Assembly: GCF_937127095.1 (NCBI RefSeq)
Contig: NZ_CAKZLP010000008.1
Location: 1-64,000 of the forward strand
DNA from: an uncultured Amphritea sp.
GTDB lineage: Bacteria > Pseudomonadota > Gammaproteobacteria > Pseudomonadales > Balneatricaceae
Direction: 5' to 3'
DNA: 64,000 bases
Numbering within the stretch: position 1 is the first letter of the stretch; each line of letters starts with the position of its first letter. The position numbers were made by a program, and so were the translations under genes. Below the pieces are notes generated by a model. That model searched no databases. It had not been told where the DNA came from and was given only the letters and a program-made list of their open reading frames with translations. Below are positions 9,645-18,855 of the stretch, piece by piece.

Positions 9645-10310
9645 ATGAGCGAATCCGTTAAAGTCTTCATGGGTGGAACCTTCGATCCCATCCATAATGG
9701 ACATCTGCGCACCGCGCTTGAAATTCAACAATGGCTGGGGGTGAAGCAGGTCACTCTTATGCCCTCCAAAGCTCCGGTGCATCGCAAACAACCCGAGCGA
9801 ACCGGCCAGCAACGTCTGGACATGGTTCGCCTGGCGGTGGCGGATGAGCCGGCTCTGGTTGCCGATAACCGGGAGGTTATCTCGGCTGATGCTTCCTATA
9901 CTGTACTGACACTGGAGTCTTTTCGGCGGGAGCTGGGAGCGGACGTGCCGATCTGTATGATACTGGGTATGGATGCCTACCTGTCGCTGCCAAAGTGGGA
10001 TCGCTGGCAGGAACTACTGAAACTTTGTCATATCGTGGTGGTTAAACGGCCAGGATGGATCTATGAGCCCTGCGAGCAGATGCAACAGGTGAGCAGGATT
10101 CATGAGCTGGACGATATTGACGCAATGCTGCAATACCCCGCGGGTCATGTGATTTTTCGTGAACTGACGCCGTTGGGCATTTCTGCCACCCAGATCAGAG
10201 AGCTGATCAGGGGTGGGCGCTCACCCCGTTATCTGATACCAGATGCGGTTTGGGGTTATATAAAACAAAACAGGCTCTATAATTTTGAGCAACATAATGA
10301 AGGTAAATAA
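9645..10310 (+). CDS. nadD: Nicotinate-nucleotide adenylyltransferase
   Basis: Enzyme of 221 residues that adenylates nicotinate mononucleotide to deamido-NAD in NAD synthesis. The nucleotidyltransferase signature GGTFDPIHNGHLR lies at the N-terminus and the second conserved block PLGISATQIRELIRGG lies near the C-terminus. The gene sits six bases after proA and six bases before rsfS, so translation is probably linked. Confidence 0.97.
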   Translation: MSESVKVFMGGTFDPIHNGHLRTALEIQQWLGVKQVTLMPSKAPVHRKQPERTGQQRLDMVRLAVADEPALVADNREVISADASYTVLTLESFRRELGADVPICMILGMDAYLSLPKWDRWQELLKLCHIVVVKRPGWIYEPCEQMQQVSRIHELDDIDAMLQYPAGHVIFRELTPLGISATQIRELIRGGRSPRYLIPDAVWGYIKQNRLYNFEQHNEGK

Positions 10311-10316
10311 TTACTA

Positions 10317-10667
10317 ATGGAAATGGATCAGATGATCATCGCTGTACGTGAAGCCCTTGATGATATGAAAGCGCGGGATATTGTCGAGATTGATGTGACT
10401 AATAAATCAACCGTGACAGACCGGATGGTGATAGCCAGCGGAACCTCTAAGCGTCATGTGATGTCAATAGGACAGCATGTGCAGGAAGAGATGAAGCACC
10501 AGGGGTTAATGCCGCTGGGGATTGAAGGACTGGACACCGGTGACTGGGTGCTGGTGGATCTGGGTGATCTGGTGGTACACGTGATGATGCCCGATGCGCG
10601 TAGTTTCTACGATCTGGAAAAACTCTGGGGTTATGACGAAGAAGTCGAGCAGGATACAGCACATTAA
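10317..10667 (+). CDS. rsfS: Ribosomal silencing factor RsfS
   Basis: Protein of 116 residues of the RsfS/Iojap (DUF143) family. It binds L14 on the 50S subunit and blocks subunit joining in starved cells. The conserved core is visible: KARDIVEIDV, then SGTSKRHVMSIGQHV, GLDTGDWVLVDLGDLVVHVM and the terminal RSFYDLEKLWGYD. The nadD-rsfS-rlmH order is conserved in gammaproteobacteria. Confidence 0.97.
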   Translation: MEMDQMIIAVREALDDMKARDIVEIDVTNKSTVTDRMVIASGTSKRHVMSIGQHVQEEMKHQGLMPLGIEGLDTGDWVLVDLGDLVVHVMMPDARSFYDLEKLWGYDEEVEQDTAH

Positions 10668-10702
10668 TAACTGCTGTAACTGAAGATGACTGACGTTTGA
10701 GT

Positions 10703-10716
10703 GGATATCGATATCC
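10703..10716. repeat. Perfect 14-bp palindrome in rsfS-rlmH gap
   Basis: GGATATCGATATCC is a perfect palindrome located 36 bases past the rsfS stop in the 85-base gap before rlmH. It has no T-run and no loop, so it is not a typical terminator. It could be a protein binding site or chance. Confidence 0.5.
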
Positions 10717-10752
10717 CTCGCCAGACAGGGTTAAAGGAAACTGGTTTTTAGC

Positions 10753-11220
10753 ATGAAAATACGCCTTATCGCCGTAGGTACCAAAATGCCTGGCTGGGTT
10801 ACCGAAGGGTTTAATGAGTATCTGAAACGATTGCCAAACGAGTTTTCACTGGAACTGGTGGAGATTCCTCTTGGGCATCGGGGTAAAGGGGCGGACCTGG
10901 CTCGTGCGAAGCGTCAGGAAGGCGAACTGATGCTGGCCGCCATCCCCAAAGGTGACCGGGTCATTGCGCTTGAGGTGGGCGGCAGAAACTGGAGTACCGA
11001 GCAGTTGGCGGAACAGGCTGAACAGTGGCAGATGTCCGGACAAAATGTCTGCCTGCTGGTTGGCGGCCCTGATGGGCTGGCGCCGGAGTGTGTTGCTATC
11101 GCCGATCAGAAATGGTCGCTTTCAGGGCTGACTATGCCGCATCCGCTGGTGCGTATCCTGCTGGCGGAGCAGTTATACCGGGCCTGGAGTATCCTGCAGG
11201 GCCATCCCTATCATAAATAA
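10753..11220 (+). CDS. rlmH: 23S rRNA pseudouridine(1915) N3-methyltransferase
   Basis: SPOUT-class methyltransferase of 155 residues that methylates pseudouridine 1915 of 23S rRNA in the assembled ribosome. The N-terminus [16 protein letters not shown], the cofactor-knot block LLVGGPDGL and the C-terminal LPHP-like region ([27 protein letters not shown]) are all present. Length is exactly typical. Confidence 0.98.
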   Translation: MKIRLIAVGTKMPGWVTEGFNEYLKRLPNEFSLELVEIPLGHRGKGADLARAKRQEGELMLAAIPKGDRVIALEVGGRNWSTEQLAEQAEQWQMSGQNVCLLVGGPDGLAPECVAIADQKWSLSGLTMPHPLVRILLAEQLYRAWSILQGHPYHK

Positions 11221-11252
11221 TCTGTTAGACAGACCAGTGAAGAATAGCTTAA

Positions 11253-13187
11253 ATGTCAGCGTTTGATAGTCTGAAAGACCATACAAAAGAGGGACGGGTG
11301 TTCCTCTCACGCGCGCTGATCGCTTTTGTCATCGTTCTGCTGCTGATCGGACTGCTGATCGGCCGTCTCTACTACCTGCAAGTCATTCAGCATGATCAGC
11401 TGGCGGCGGTTTCTGATGATAACCGGATTCAGTTGCAGCCCGTCGCACCCACCCGTGGGCTTGTTTACGATCGCAATGGCACTTTGTTAGCGGATAACCG
11501 TCCCAGTTACAGTATTACGCTGCTGAAAGAGAAAGTGGGCGACCTTGAACATACGCTTGCTGAGCTACAAAAACTGATACCGATTACCGATAGAGAAGTT
11601 GAATTATTCCGTAAACGTCTGCAACAGCGCCGTCGACCTTATGAAACGGTGCCGCTGCGATTTCGCCTGACCGATGATGAGATCGCCCGCATTGCGGTGA
11701 ACTATCAGCGCTTGCCCGGGGTTCAGGTGGAAGCAGATCTGATTCGCTACTATCCCTTCGGGGCGAGCCTGGTGCATGCACTGGGCTATGTTGGCCGGAT
11801 TAATGAGAAAGAACTGAAACGGGTCGATCCAAAAAATTATAGCGCTACACACTACATCGGTAAGCTGGGCATTGAGCGGTTTTATGAGCCTTTGTTGCAT
11901 GGTGAAGTTGGTTATCAAAAGGTTGAAACCAATGCCCGGGGGCGAGTGATGCGGGTGCTTGAACAAACGGATCCGATACCCGGTAAAGATATTGTCCTGT
12001 ACCTGGATATTCGTTTACAGCAGGCAGCTGAAAAGCTGGTTGAGGGGCTACGTGCTGCGATTGTGGTTATCGATCCGAAAACCGGTGGGATTCTTGCGCT
12101 GGTTAGCAATCCGGGTTATGACCCCAACCTGTTTGTTACCGGTATCAGCACCCAGGACTACAAAGATCTGCGGGAGTCACCGGATCTGCCGCTCTTTAAC
12201 CGGGCGTTGCGAGGGCAATATCCACCGGGGTCAACCATTAAGCCGATGGTCGCTATGGGGGTGATTGACAGTGGGGTCGTGAGTCCAACCCATACTGTTT
12301 TTGATCCGGGCTTCTATACCCTCACTAATGGTGGGCGACGCTATCGGGATTGGAAACGGGGTGGTCATGGCACTGTTGATCTGGATATGGCGATCTATCA
12401 ATCCTGCGATGTCTGGTTCTACGATGTGGCTAATCGCGCCGGAGTGGATATTATATCCGATTATCTCGGTCGGTTTGGTTTTGGCCAGGTTACCAGTCTT
12501 GATCTGCCTGAAGCGCTGTCAGGTATTCTGCCGTCAAAAGAGTGGAAGAAAAAAACCGGTAGGGGATCGTGGTTTTCCGGTGACAGCCTCAATCTGAGTA
12601 TTGGTCAGGGGTGGATGCTGGCAACACCGTTACAGCTGGCAACTGCTTCAGCAGTCATGGCCAATCGCGGCCAATGGAAACAGCCGCGAATGCTCAAAGG
12701 TGTGGTGAAACATAACAAACATAAAATCGACCAGGTTGTTGAAGATGATGTGGTTGAGATCAGTGGGTTGGAAGGGACCTCAGCGGTATTGCCCGATATC
12801 CATCTGAAAAGTAACCAATATTGGAAACGCATTATCGATGCCATGGTCGCTGTGGTTCATGGTCCCAGAGGGACTGCCCGTAAAATTGGTCATGGGCTGG
12901 ATTTTCAGATTGCCGGTAAAACCGGTACTGCTCAGGTCGTTGGGATAAAGCAGGATGAGATCTACGATGCCGAAAGCATGGCTGAGCGTCATCGGGATCA
13001 CGCACTCTTTATCGCTTTTGCGCCCGCTGATGATCCGGAGATTGCGGTATCGGTGATAGTTGAAAATGGCGGTGGAGGTTCCAGTACCGCCGCGCCGATA
13101 GCGCGGGATGTGATCGACGCATTTATGGCGCTGAAACAGCAAGATGCGGAGCAGGACAAGTTGGCAGGAGTACCGACCGATGGCTGA
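11253..13187 (+). CDS. mrdA: Penicillin-binding protein 2 (elongasome transpeptidase)
   Basis: Class B PBP of 644 residues that cross-links peptidoglycan during rod elongation with RodA. A single TM anchor lies at about 20-42, followed by a pedestal domain (APTRGLVYDRNG) and the transpeptidase domain. The active site SxxK is STIK with serine near residue 327 (in YPPGSTIKPM). The second motif is SCD (in YQSCDVWFYD). KTGT (AGKTGTAQV) lies near residue 556. The stop overlaps the start of mrdB by eight bases, so translation is coupled. Confidence 0.97.
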   Translation: MSAFDSLKDHTKEGRVFLSRALIAFVIVLLLIGLLIGRLYYLQVIQHDQLAAVSDDNRIQLQPVAPTRGLVYDRNGTLLADNRPSYSITLLKEKVGDLEHTLAELQKLIPITDREVELFRKRLQQRRRPYETVPLRFRLTDDEIARIAVNYQRLPGVQVEADLIRYYPFGASLVHALGYVGRINEKELKRVDPKNYSATHYIGKLGIERFYEPLLHGEVGYQKVETNARGRVMRVLEQTDPIPGKDIVLYLDIRLQQAAEKLVEGLRAAIVVIDPKTGGILALVSNPGYDPNLFVTGISTQDYKDLRESPDLPLFNRALRGQYPPGSTIKPMVAMGVIDSGVVSPTHTVFDPGFYTLTNGGRRYRDWKRGGHGTVDLDMAIYQSCDVWFYDVANRAGVDIISDYLGRFGFGQVTSLDLPEALSGILPSKEWKKKTGRGSWFSGDSLNLSIGQGWMLATPLQLATASAVMANRGQWKQPRMLKGVVKHNKHKIDQVVEDDVVEISGLEGTSAVLPDIHLKSNQYWKRIIDAMVAVVHGPRGTARKIGHGLDFQIAGKTGTAQVVGIKQDEIYDAESMAERHRDHALFIAFAPADDPEIAVSVIVENGGGGSSTAAPIARDVIDAFMALKQQDAEQDKLAGVPTDG

Positions 13188-14316
13188 TTTTCAGCGCACC
13201 ATGCCTGATGCTCAGCCGCACCTGGCTCGCCGTCGGGGGCTGTGGTCATATACCCGTCTGGATGCCTGGCTGCTGCTGCTTATTCTGCTGCTCTGTGGTT
13301 ACGGATTGCTGGTACTGTATAGTGCTTCCGGTGGCGATATGGGCTATGTGATCCGCCAGGCAATTCGTATGGGGACCGGTTTGGTTGTTATGACCGTCTT
13401 CGCACAGTTGCGGCCGCAGTTATTTGCCCGCTGGGCACCGGCGATGTATGTCATCTCTCTGGGGTTGCTGCTGGCGGTGCTGTTAGTGGGGGTTGGCGCT
13501 AAAGGGGCGCAGCGATGGATTGCGTTACCGGGGTTTCGTTTTCAGCCTGCTGAAATTGTCAAACTGGTGTTGCCGCTGATGGTTGCCTGTTATCTGGCAA
13601 ACCGGCCATTGCCGCCCAGCTTTCGTCATATCCTGATCTCCCTGGTGCTGATCTTCGTACCGGTGGTGCTGATTATGAAGCAACCTGACCTTGGGACATC
13701 ATTACTGATTGCCGCGTCGGGGGTATTTGTGTTGCTGCTATCAGGCATCTACTGGCGTTATATTTTTGGCGCTCTGGCGGTCGCTGCAGCGGGTTTGCCC
13801 GGGTTGTGGATGGTGATGAAGGATTATCAGAAGCAGCGGGTACTGACCTTTCTCGATCCTGAAAGTGACCCCCTTGGGGCTGGCTGGAATATCATTCAGT
13901 CGAAAGCCGCTATAGGCTCGGGTGGTATTGAAGGCAAAGGCTGGATGCTGGGAACGCAGTCGCAACTGGATTTTCTGCCGGAAAGTCATACTGACTTCAT
14001 TATCGCTGTCATGGGTGAAGAGCTGGGAATGATTGGCATATTGGTGTTGCTGTTTATCTATGTGTTAATTATCGCCCGTGGGTTGGTCATTGCGACCAAA
14101 GCGCAGGATAGTTTTGGTCGCCTGGTGGCCGGCAGTGTGACGCTGACCTTTTTTGTCTATGTGTTTGTGAATATCGGTATGGTGAGTGGCATTTTGCCGG
14201 TGGTGGGAGTGCCGCTGCCGTTGGTTAGTTACGGCGGCACATCGATTGTGACCCTGATGGCCGGTTTTGGTTTGTTGATGTCGGTACAGGCGCACCGGCA
14301 GATGATTAGTCATTAA
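13180..14316 (+). CDS. mrdB: Rod-shape SEDS peptidoglycan polymerase RodA
   Basis: SEDS-family membrane glycosyltransferase of 378 residues, partner of PBP2. About ten hydrophobic segments are visible. Signature stretches are RWIALPGFRFQPAEIVKL, FLDPESDPLGAGWNIIQSK and FLPESHTDFIIAVMGEELG, plus GVPLPLVSYGGTS near the end. The start is set at the ATG at 13180 (MADFQ) because AGGAG lies nine bases upstream and it gives a coupled overlap with mrdA; an earlier in-frame start at 13144 lacks this support. Confidence 0.96.
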   Translation: MADFQRTMPDAQPHLARRRGLWSYTRLDAWLLLLILLLCGYGLLVLYSASGGDMGYVIRQAIRMGTGLVVMTVFAQLRPQLFARWAPAMYVISLGLLLAVLLVGVGAKGAQRWIALPGFRFQPAEIVKLVLPLMVACYLANRPLPPSFRHILISLVLIFVPVVLIMKQPDLGTSLLIAASGVFVLLLSGIYWRYIFGALAVAAAGLPGLWMVMKDYQKQRVLTFLDPESDPLGAGWNIIQSKAAIGSGGIEGKGWMLGTQSQLDFLPESHTDFIIAVMGEELGMIGILVLLFIYVLIIARGLVIATKAQDSFGRLVAGSVTLTFFVYVFVNIGMVSGILPVVGVPLPLVSYGGTSIVTLMAGFGLLMSVQAHRQMISH

Positions 14317-14458
14317 GAAGATGGGTTAAATAAACATAATAACTCAGCGGTTTTGTTCTGGTGCGAGTGTGATAAAGTCGTGATTCAGCTGAGGTGCGTG
14401 TAGTGCAGCTCAATCGTTTAAGGAATGCCAGGCTGTTAGGCAAATAGGGTAGGGTGAT

Positions 14459-15496
14459 ATGTTCAGAACTAGATTTACAGGCTTGCTGGCAGGCGTTGTG
14501 CTGAGTACCGGTTTGGTATGGGGTGTTGCGGTTGCGGCCGATGATACCCGTGGCTATGCAGATCACCCTGCTGCTCAGGAGTTCATCTCAAATATGGTGA
14601 GCGAAGGCTTCGATGAAGATGAGGTCAGGGCGGTACTGGGGTCTGCTGAACGTCAGGAGGGTATTCTTAAAGCGATCTCCCGTCCGGCGGAAAAACGTCT
14701 CAACTGGGGCGAGTATCGTAATATCTTTCTACGGGATAAACGGATCAATCAGGGCGTTGAGTTCTGGAACGAATATGACGCAGCTCTGGAACGGGCCGAA
14801 AAAACATACGGTGTTCCAGCAGAAATTATTGTAGCGATTATCGGTGTTGAAACCCGATATGGACGCAACATGGGTAGCTACCGGGTGGTTGATGCATTAT
14901 CGACACTGGGTTTTGATTATCCTCCTCGTGGGAAATTCTTTCAGGGGCAGTTAAAAGAGTATTTTTATCTTCTGCGTGAAGAAAATGTAGATCCGTTCAG
15001 TTTGAAAGGCTCTTATGCTGGAGCGATGGGCTTTGGTCAGTTTATACCCAGCAGCTTCCGAAACTTTGCTATCGATTTTGATGGCGACGGTAAAAAAGAT
15101 ATCTGGAACAACCCTGTGGATGCGATTGGCAGTGTCGCCAACTACTTCAGTGCCCACGGTTGGAAAGCCGGAGAGCCGGTGCGTACTAACGTAGTGATGG
15201 AGCAGTTGGCAGAAGAAGACTGGATAAATGCCGGTCTGAAGCCAGAACTGACCCTCGCGCAGTGGTCAGAGAGAGGAATTCGTACGCGTACAGACCTGAA
15301 TGCTGAGAATGAAGCGACTTTGATTCGGCTGGAAACTGAAGGTGAGTTTCAGTACTGGTTTGGGTTGCACAATTTTTACGTGATTACGCGCTATAACCAC
15401 AGCCGTTTATATGCAACGGCAGTGTTTGAACTAAGTCAGGCCGTGATTGAAAAGCGTAAACAGACTGTGAGCCAGTCAACTGGAACGGCAGGCTAA
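14459..15496 (+). CDS. mltB: Lytic murein transglycosylase B
   Basis: Secreted or periplasmic peptidoglycan-cleaving enzyme of 345 residues. An N-terminal signal peptide ends near VAVAADD. No lipobox cysteine is evident, so this looks like the soluble form. The catalytic glutamate lies in IIGVETRYGRNMG, followed by the MltB-type YPPRGKFFQGQLKEY region and GAMGFGQFIPSSFRNFA. A 142-base gap separates it from mrdB. It precedes rlpA directly, as in many pseudomonads. Confidence 0.95.
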   Translation: MFRTRFTGLLAGVVLSTGLVWGVAVAADDTRGYADHPAAQEFISNMVSEGFDEDEVRAVLGSAERQEGILKAISRPAEKRLNWGEYRNIFLRDKRINQGVEFWNEYDAALERAEKTYGVPAEIIVAIIGVETRYGRNMGSYRVVDALSTLGFDYPPRGKFFQGQLKEYFYLLREENVDPFSLKGSYAGAMGFGQFIPSSFRNFAIDFDGDGKKDIWNNPVDAIGSVANYFSAHGWKAGEPVRTNVVMEQLAEEDWINAGLKPELTLAQWSERGIRTRTDLNAENEATLIRLETEGEFQYWFGLHNFYVITRYNHSRLYATAVFELSQAVIEKRKQTVSQSTGTAG

Positions 15497-15499
15497 TTG

Positions 15500-16345
15500 A
15501 TGAGGCGCCTAATCCCCTGTCTGATAACGCTGTCGTTGATAGCTATCCTGGCGGGCTGCTCTTCTGCACCCACCGGGCGTTATGCTGTAGAGAAGGATTA
15601 CGGACCCTCAGCCAGTGTCGATGTTTCTCATGTGCCCGATGCTGTGCCCAGAGTTGAACCTAAAAGTCGTGGCGGTAATAAAAGCCCCTATACCGTGTTA
15701 GGTAAAAGCTATTCAGTGATGGCCTCGAGTAGTGGCTATAAAGAGCGTGGTGTCGCGTCCTGGTATGGTAAGAAATTTCATGGGCATCTGACCTCCAATG
15801 GCGAAACCTATAATATGTACGGCATGAGTGCCGCACATAAATCCCTGCCGCTGCCCAGTTATGTTCAGGTGACTAATCTCAGGAATGGCAAGCGGGTGAT
15901 CGTTCGGGTAAATGACCGGGGGCCATTTCATGGTGGGCGGATCATTGATCTTTCCTATGCGGCAGCATCCAAGCTGGACATGCTCGGCGGCGGAACCGCC
16001 AATGTTGAGGTTGAAGCGATCGATCCACGTACCTGGGGCAACTCCTCAGGTGCCGCTGTTGCTGCAGGAACGCGTGCGTTAGCTCCGCCGGATACCGTTA
16101 ACTCTGCGGTCGGCGCGCGGTACTTGCAGGTCGGAGCCTTCGGGCTGGAAGCAACCGCAGTTGAGGCAAAACAGCAGTTGCAAACGATGCTGCCTGGGTA
16201 TCAGGTCAGAATTGTGCCGCTTCAGCTACAGGATCGCACACTCTACCGGGTGCAGGTCGGACCGGTACAACTGAATGCGAATCTGGCTGAGTTGGTTTCA
16301 AGGGTTGAAGCCGCAGGCTATCTTCGTCCACATTTGGTAGACTAG
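15500..16345 (+). CDS. rlpA: Septal ring lytic transglycosylase-type lipoprotein RlpA
   Basis: Lipoprotein of 281 residues. The lipobox LAGC follows a short hydrophobic signal, so it should be anchored in the outer membrane. A double-psi beta-barrel domain is visible (GVASWYGKKFHGHLTSNGE, VRVNDRGPFHGGRIIDLSYAAA). A C-terminal SPOR domain (YLQVGAFGLEATA to the end) would target denuded glycan at division sites. The start is taken at ATG 15500, directly after the mltB stop; a TTG three bases upstream is in frame but less likely. Confidence 0.95.
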   Translation: MRRLIPCLITLSLIAILAGCSSAPTGRYAVEKDYGPSASVDVSHVPDAVPRVEPKSRGGNKSPYTVLGKSYSVMASSSGYKERGVASWYGKKFHGHLTSNGETYNMYGMSAAHKSLPLPSYVQVTNLRNGKRVIVRVNDRGPFHGGRIIDLSYAAASKLDMLGGGTANVEVEAIDPRTWGNSSGAAVAAGTRALAPPDTVNSAVGARYLQVGAFGLEATAVEAKQQLQTMLPGYQVRIVPLQLQDRTLYRVQVGPVQLNANLAELVSRVEAAGYLRPHLVD

Positions 16346-16466
16346 GCAGCATTAAAACGATTTGCTAAAGGAAACCGCTGACTATTGGCCGAACCTTTAG
16401 ACTATTTGTAGGTCTCAGCTGTATCTGGACCCTCTGTAACCGTAAAAAAAGTACCTATAAAACACT

Positions 16467-17636
16467 ATGATTAGAAAATTTGCTTTTCGCTCTCTATTGA
16501 TTCGCTTGTTGTTTCTCTCGATCTGTTTTTCCTCACTGTCTGTGCAGGCGGCAAAGATTACCCCAGCTCCTCCTCAGGTGGCTGCCCGGGCGTATATCGT
16601 TATGGATGCTGATACGGGTAAAGTTATTATGGCCAGTCGGGAGGAGGAACGCTTCCCCCCTGCCAGTCTCACCAAGATGATGACCAGCTATATCCTTGAG
16701 GGTGAACTGTCTAAAGGTAATGTTAGTAAAACCGACCTGGTGCCGATATCGGTAAAAGCCTGGCGTGCGCCGGGGTCACGGATGTTCATTAAGGAAGGCA
16801 CCCAGGTACTACTGAATGACCTGTTGAAAGGGATTATTATCCAGTCGGGTAATGATGCCAGCGTAGCTGTAGCAGAGTATATCGCCGGGAGTGAGGCGGC
16901 CTTCGCGGATATGATGAATCAGCATGCGGCGCAACTGGGAATGAAAAACAGCCACTTTATGAACGCCACCGGCTTGCCTGCAGAAGAGCATTACTCTTCT
17001 GCTTATGACCTGGCAATCCTGGCCCAGGCTATCATTAATAAATACCCTGAAGAGTATGGCGTCTATTCAGAAAAATATTTTACCTATAACAAGATTCGTC
17101 AGCCAAACCGCAATAAGCTGTTGTGGCGGGATGACTCTGTTGATGGTCTGAAGACCGGACATACCGATGCCGCAGGCTTCTGTCTGGTGGCGTCAGCTAA
17201 GCGTGATGGGATGCGCCTGATTACGGTCGTCATGGGGACTAGCAGTGAAGAAGCGCGGGCGCAGGAAAGTCAGAAACTGCTGGCGTATGCGTTCCGCTAT
17301 TTCCGTACCCATAAGCTCTATGATGCCGGTCAGGTGCTGGAAACCGCTAAAGTGTGGGCTGGCAAGCAGGATCAGCTGAAAGTTGGTCTGGAAAATGCGA
17401 TGGCGATCACTATTCCCCGGGGTGAGGGCGAGCAGCTGCAGGCGGTACTGGATCTGGATAAGGTGATCAAAGCACCGATCGAAAAAGGCCAGAGTTTTGG
17501 TACCCTGAAAGTGATGATTGAGGATAAAGTGGTTGCTGAGGCGCCCGTCATCGCATTGGAAAGTATTGCTGAAGCGGGACTGTTGCAACGCATCTGGGAT
17601 GCCATTGCACTATTCTTCTATAATCTGATCAACTGA
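16467..17636 (+). CDS. dacA: D-alanyl-D-alanine carboxypeptidase (PBP5/6 type)
   Basis: Low-molecular-weight PBP of 389 residues that trims the terminal D-alanine of peptidoglycan stems. Signal peptide at 1-28. Catalytic triad motifs are SLTK (S67, K70), SGN (S127-N129) and KTG (K229). A C-terminal beta domain is followed by an amphipathic tail (LLQRIWDAIALFFYNLIN) that would attach it to the outer face of the inner membrane. The neighbourhood dacA-dat-ybeD-lipB-lipA resembles the dacA-ybeD-lipB-lipA order of other gammaproteobacteria. Confidence 0.97.
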   Translation: MIRKFAFRSLLIRLLFLSICFSSLSVQAAKITPAPPQVAARAYIVMDADTGKVIMASREEERFPPASLTKMMTSYILEGELSKGNVSKTDLVPISVKAWRAPGSRMFIKEGTQVLLNDLLKGIIIQSGNDASVAVAEYIAGSEAAFADMMNQHAAQLGMKNSHFMNATGLPAEEHYSSAYDLAILAQAIINKYPEEYGVYSEKYFTYNKIRQPNRNKLLWRDDSVDGLKTGHTDAAGFCLVASAKRDGMRLITVVMGTSSEEARAQESQKLLAYAFRYFRTHKLYDAGQVLETAKVWAGKQDQLKVGLENAMAITIPRGEGEQLQAVLDLDKVIKAPIEKGQSFGTLKVMIEDKVVAEAPVIALESIAEAGLLQRIWDAIALFFYNLIN

Positions 17637-17657
17637 CCCTGGGGTTCTGATGAATAG

Positions 17658-17688
17658 GTGCCCGGACTTAGTATATGAGTTCGGGCAT
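17658..17688 (+). other. Hairpin between dacA and dat
   Basis: GTGCCCGGACT and AGTTCGGGCAT form a stem of about 10 base pairs with one G-T pair and a loop of about nine bases, ending just before the dat start. There is no T-run of terminator length. It could be a processing, attenuation or weak termination element. Confidence 0.45.
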
Positions 17689-17698
17689 CTGTCGTTAA

Positions 17699-18556
17699 AT
17701 GAAGATGAAAACAGTATTTCTGAACGGCGAGTTTATCGCGGAAGACCAGGCTAAAATATCCGTTTTTGATCGGGGGTTTCTGTTTGGCGATAGCGTATAT
17801 GAAGTGATTCCGTTCTATCGGGGCCAGGGGTTTCGGCTGGATGAGCATCTGCAACGACTGGAGTACAGCCTGCGGGCGTTACAGATTAACGCAGAGTATG
17901 ACTGGAAAACTATTCTGACCCATCTGGTTGAACTGAATGGTGGGGGTAATCTGTCCGTGTATCTGCAGATTAGCCGGGGCAGCTCTGGCCACCGTAGTCA
18001 TATCTATGATGCCGAGATGACCCCCACCGTGTTTGCCTGCTGTAGTCCGATCAAAGATATCTACGATGCCGGTCCGGACTCGGTTGCAGGCGTACGGGCA
18101 ATAGTGACTGCTGATCTGCGCTGGGGCCGTTGCGATATTAAGAGCACCGGTCTGCTACCCAATATTCTTGTCATGCAACAGGCCCGCCAGGCGGGTGTGC
18201 AGGAAGCGCTGATGATTCGTGATGGTCTGCTCACCGAAGGCGCCTCCTGTAATCTGATGCTGGTGGATAAAGGGGTGATCTACACCCCCAAGCGAGGCTC
18301 GGAGATTCTCGGGGGCACGACCCGCGAGTTGATACTGGAACTGGCGGCAGAGAACGGTATTCCCACCCAGGAGGTGGATATCGATTATGAGCGTTTGATG
18401 TCTGCCGATGAGGTCTGGATCAGCAGCTCTACCCGGGCTGTAGTGCCGGTGCTGGAAATTGATGGTCAGCCGGTGGCTGACGGTAACAAAGGGCCATTAT
18501 GGGCCAGAATGTTTGAACTGTTTACCCGTTATCAAAATAATCTGATGAACGGCTGA
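17699..18556 (+). CDS. D-amino acid aminotransferase (fold-type IV PLP enzyme)
   Basis: PLP-dependent transaminase of 285 residues. The catalytic lysine is in CDIKSTGLLPN, and the conserved LTEGASCNLMLV and GGTTRELILELA blocks bind cofactor phosphate. The N-terminus FLNGEFIAEDQAKISVFDRGFLFGD is typical for D-alanine aminotransferase. Branched-chain aminotransferase and aminodeoxychorismate lyase belong to the same fold. The place between dacA and the lip genes, next to wall enzymes that use D-alanine, favours Dat. A second in-frame ATG six bases inside could be the true start. Confidence 0.85.
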   Translation: MKMKTVFLNGEFIAEDQAKISVFDRGFLFGDSVYEVIPFYRGQGFRLDEHLQRLEYSLRALQINAEYDWKTILTHLVELNGGGNLSVYLQISRGSSGHRSHIYDAEMTPTVFACCSPIKDIYDAGPDSVAGVRAIVTADLRWGRCDIKSTGLLPNILVMQQARQAGVQEALMIRDGLLTEGASCNLMLVDKGVIYTPKRGSEILGGTTRELILELAAENGIPTQEVDIDYERLMSADEVWISSSTRAVVPVLEIDGQPVADGNKGPLWARMFELFTRYQNNLMNG

Positions 18557-18573
18557 GTGATCGAGAGATAGTT

Positions 18574-18855
18574 ATGCCACAGAAAACTGAGCAAGAAGCA
18601 CCAAAGATTGAGTTCCCCTGTGCGGATTACCCGATTAAGGTGATTGGCCGCGATGGCCCGGATTTCCAGGAGGTGGTGATCGAGGTGGTGCGTATCCATG
18701 CGCCTGATCTTGATGTTACTAAAATTGAGATCCAGGGCAGCAGTAAAGGCACCTTTACTTCAATTCGCATGAAAATTACAGCTACAGGCCATGAACAGCT
18801 GAAAGCGCTGCATCAGGATCTTCTGGGCACTGGTCGCGTACAGATGGTGATGTGA
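18574..18855 (+). CDS. ybeD: DUF493 (YbeD family) protein
   Basis: Small protein of 93 residues with an ACT-like fold ([22 protein letters not shown] and a YTSIR-like [11 protein letters not shown]). The family is conserved directly upstream of lipB across gammaproteobacteria; its role is not established. Its TGA stop shares one base with the lipB ATG, so the two are translationally coupled. Confidence 0.92.
   Translation: MPQKTEQEAPKIEFPCADYPIKVIGRDGPDFQEVVIEVVRIHAPDLDVTKIEIQGSSKGTFTSIRMKITATGHEQLKALHQDLLGTGRVQMVM

Noticed and set aside
8898..9812. Minus-strand open frame of 304 codons opposite proA and nadD
   Set aside because: Antisense shadow of proA; no recognisable protein features.
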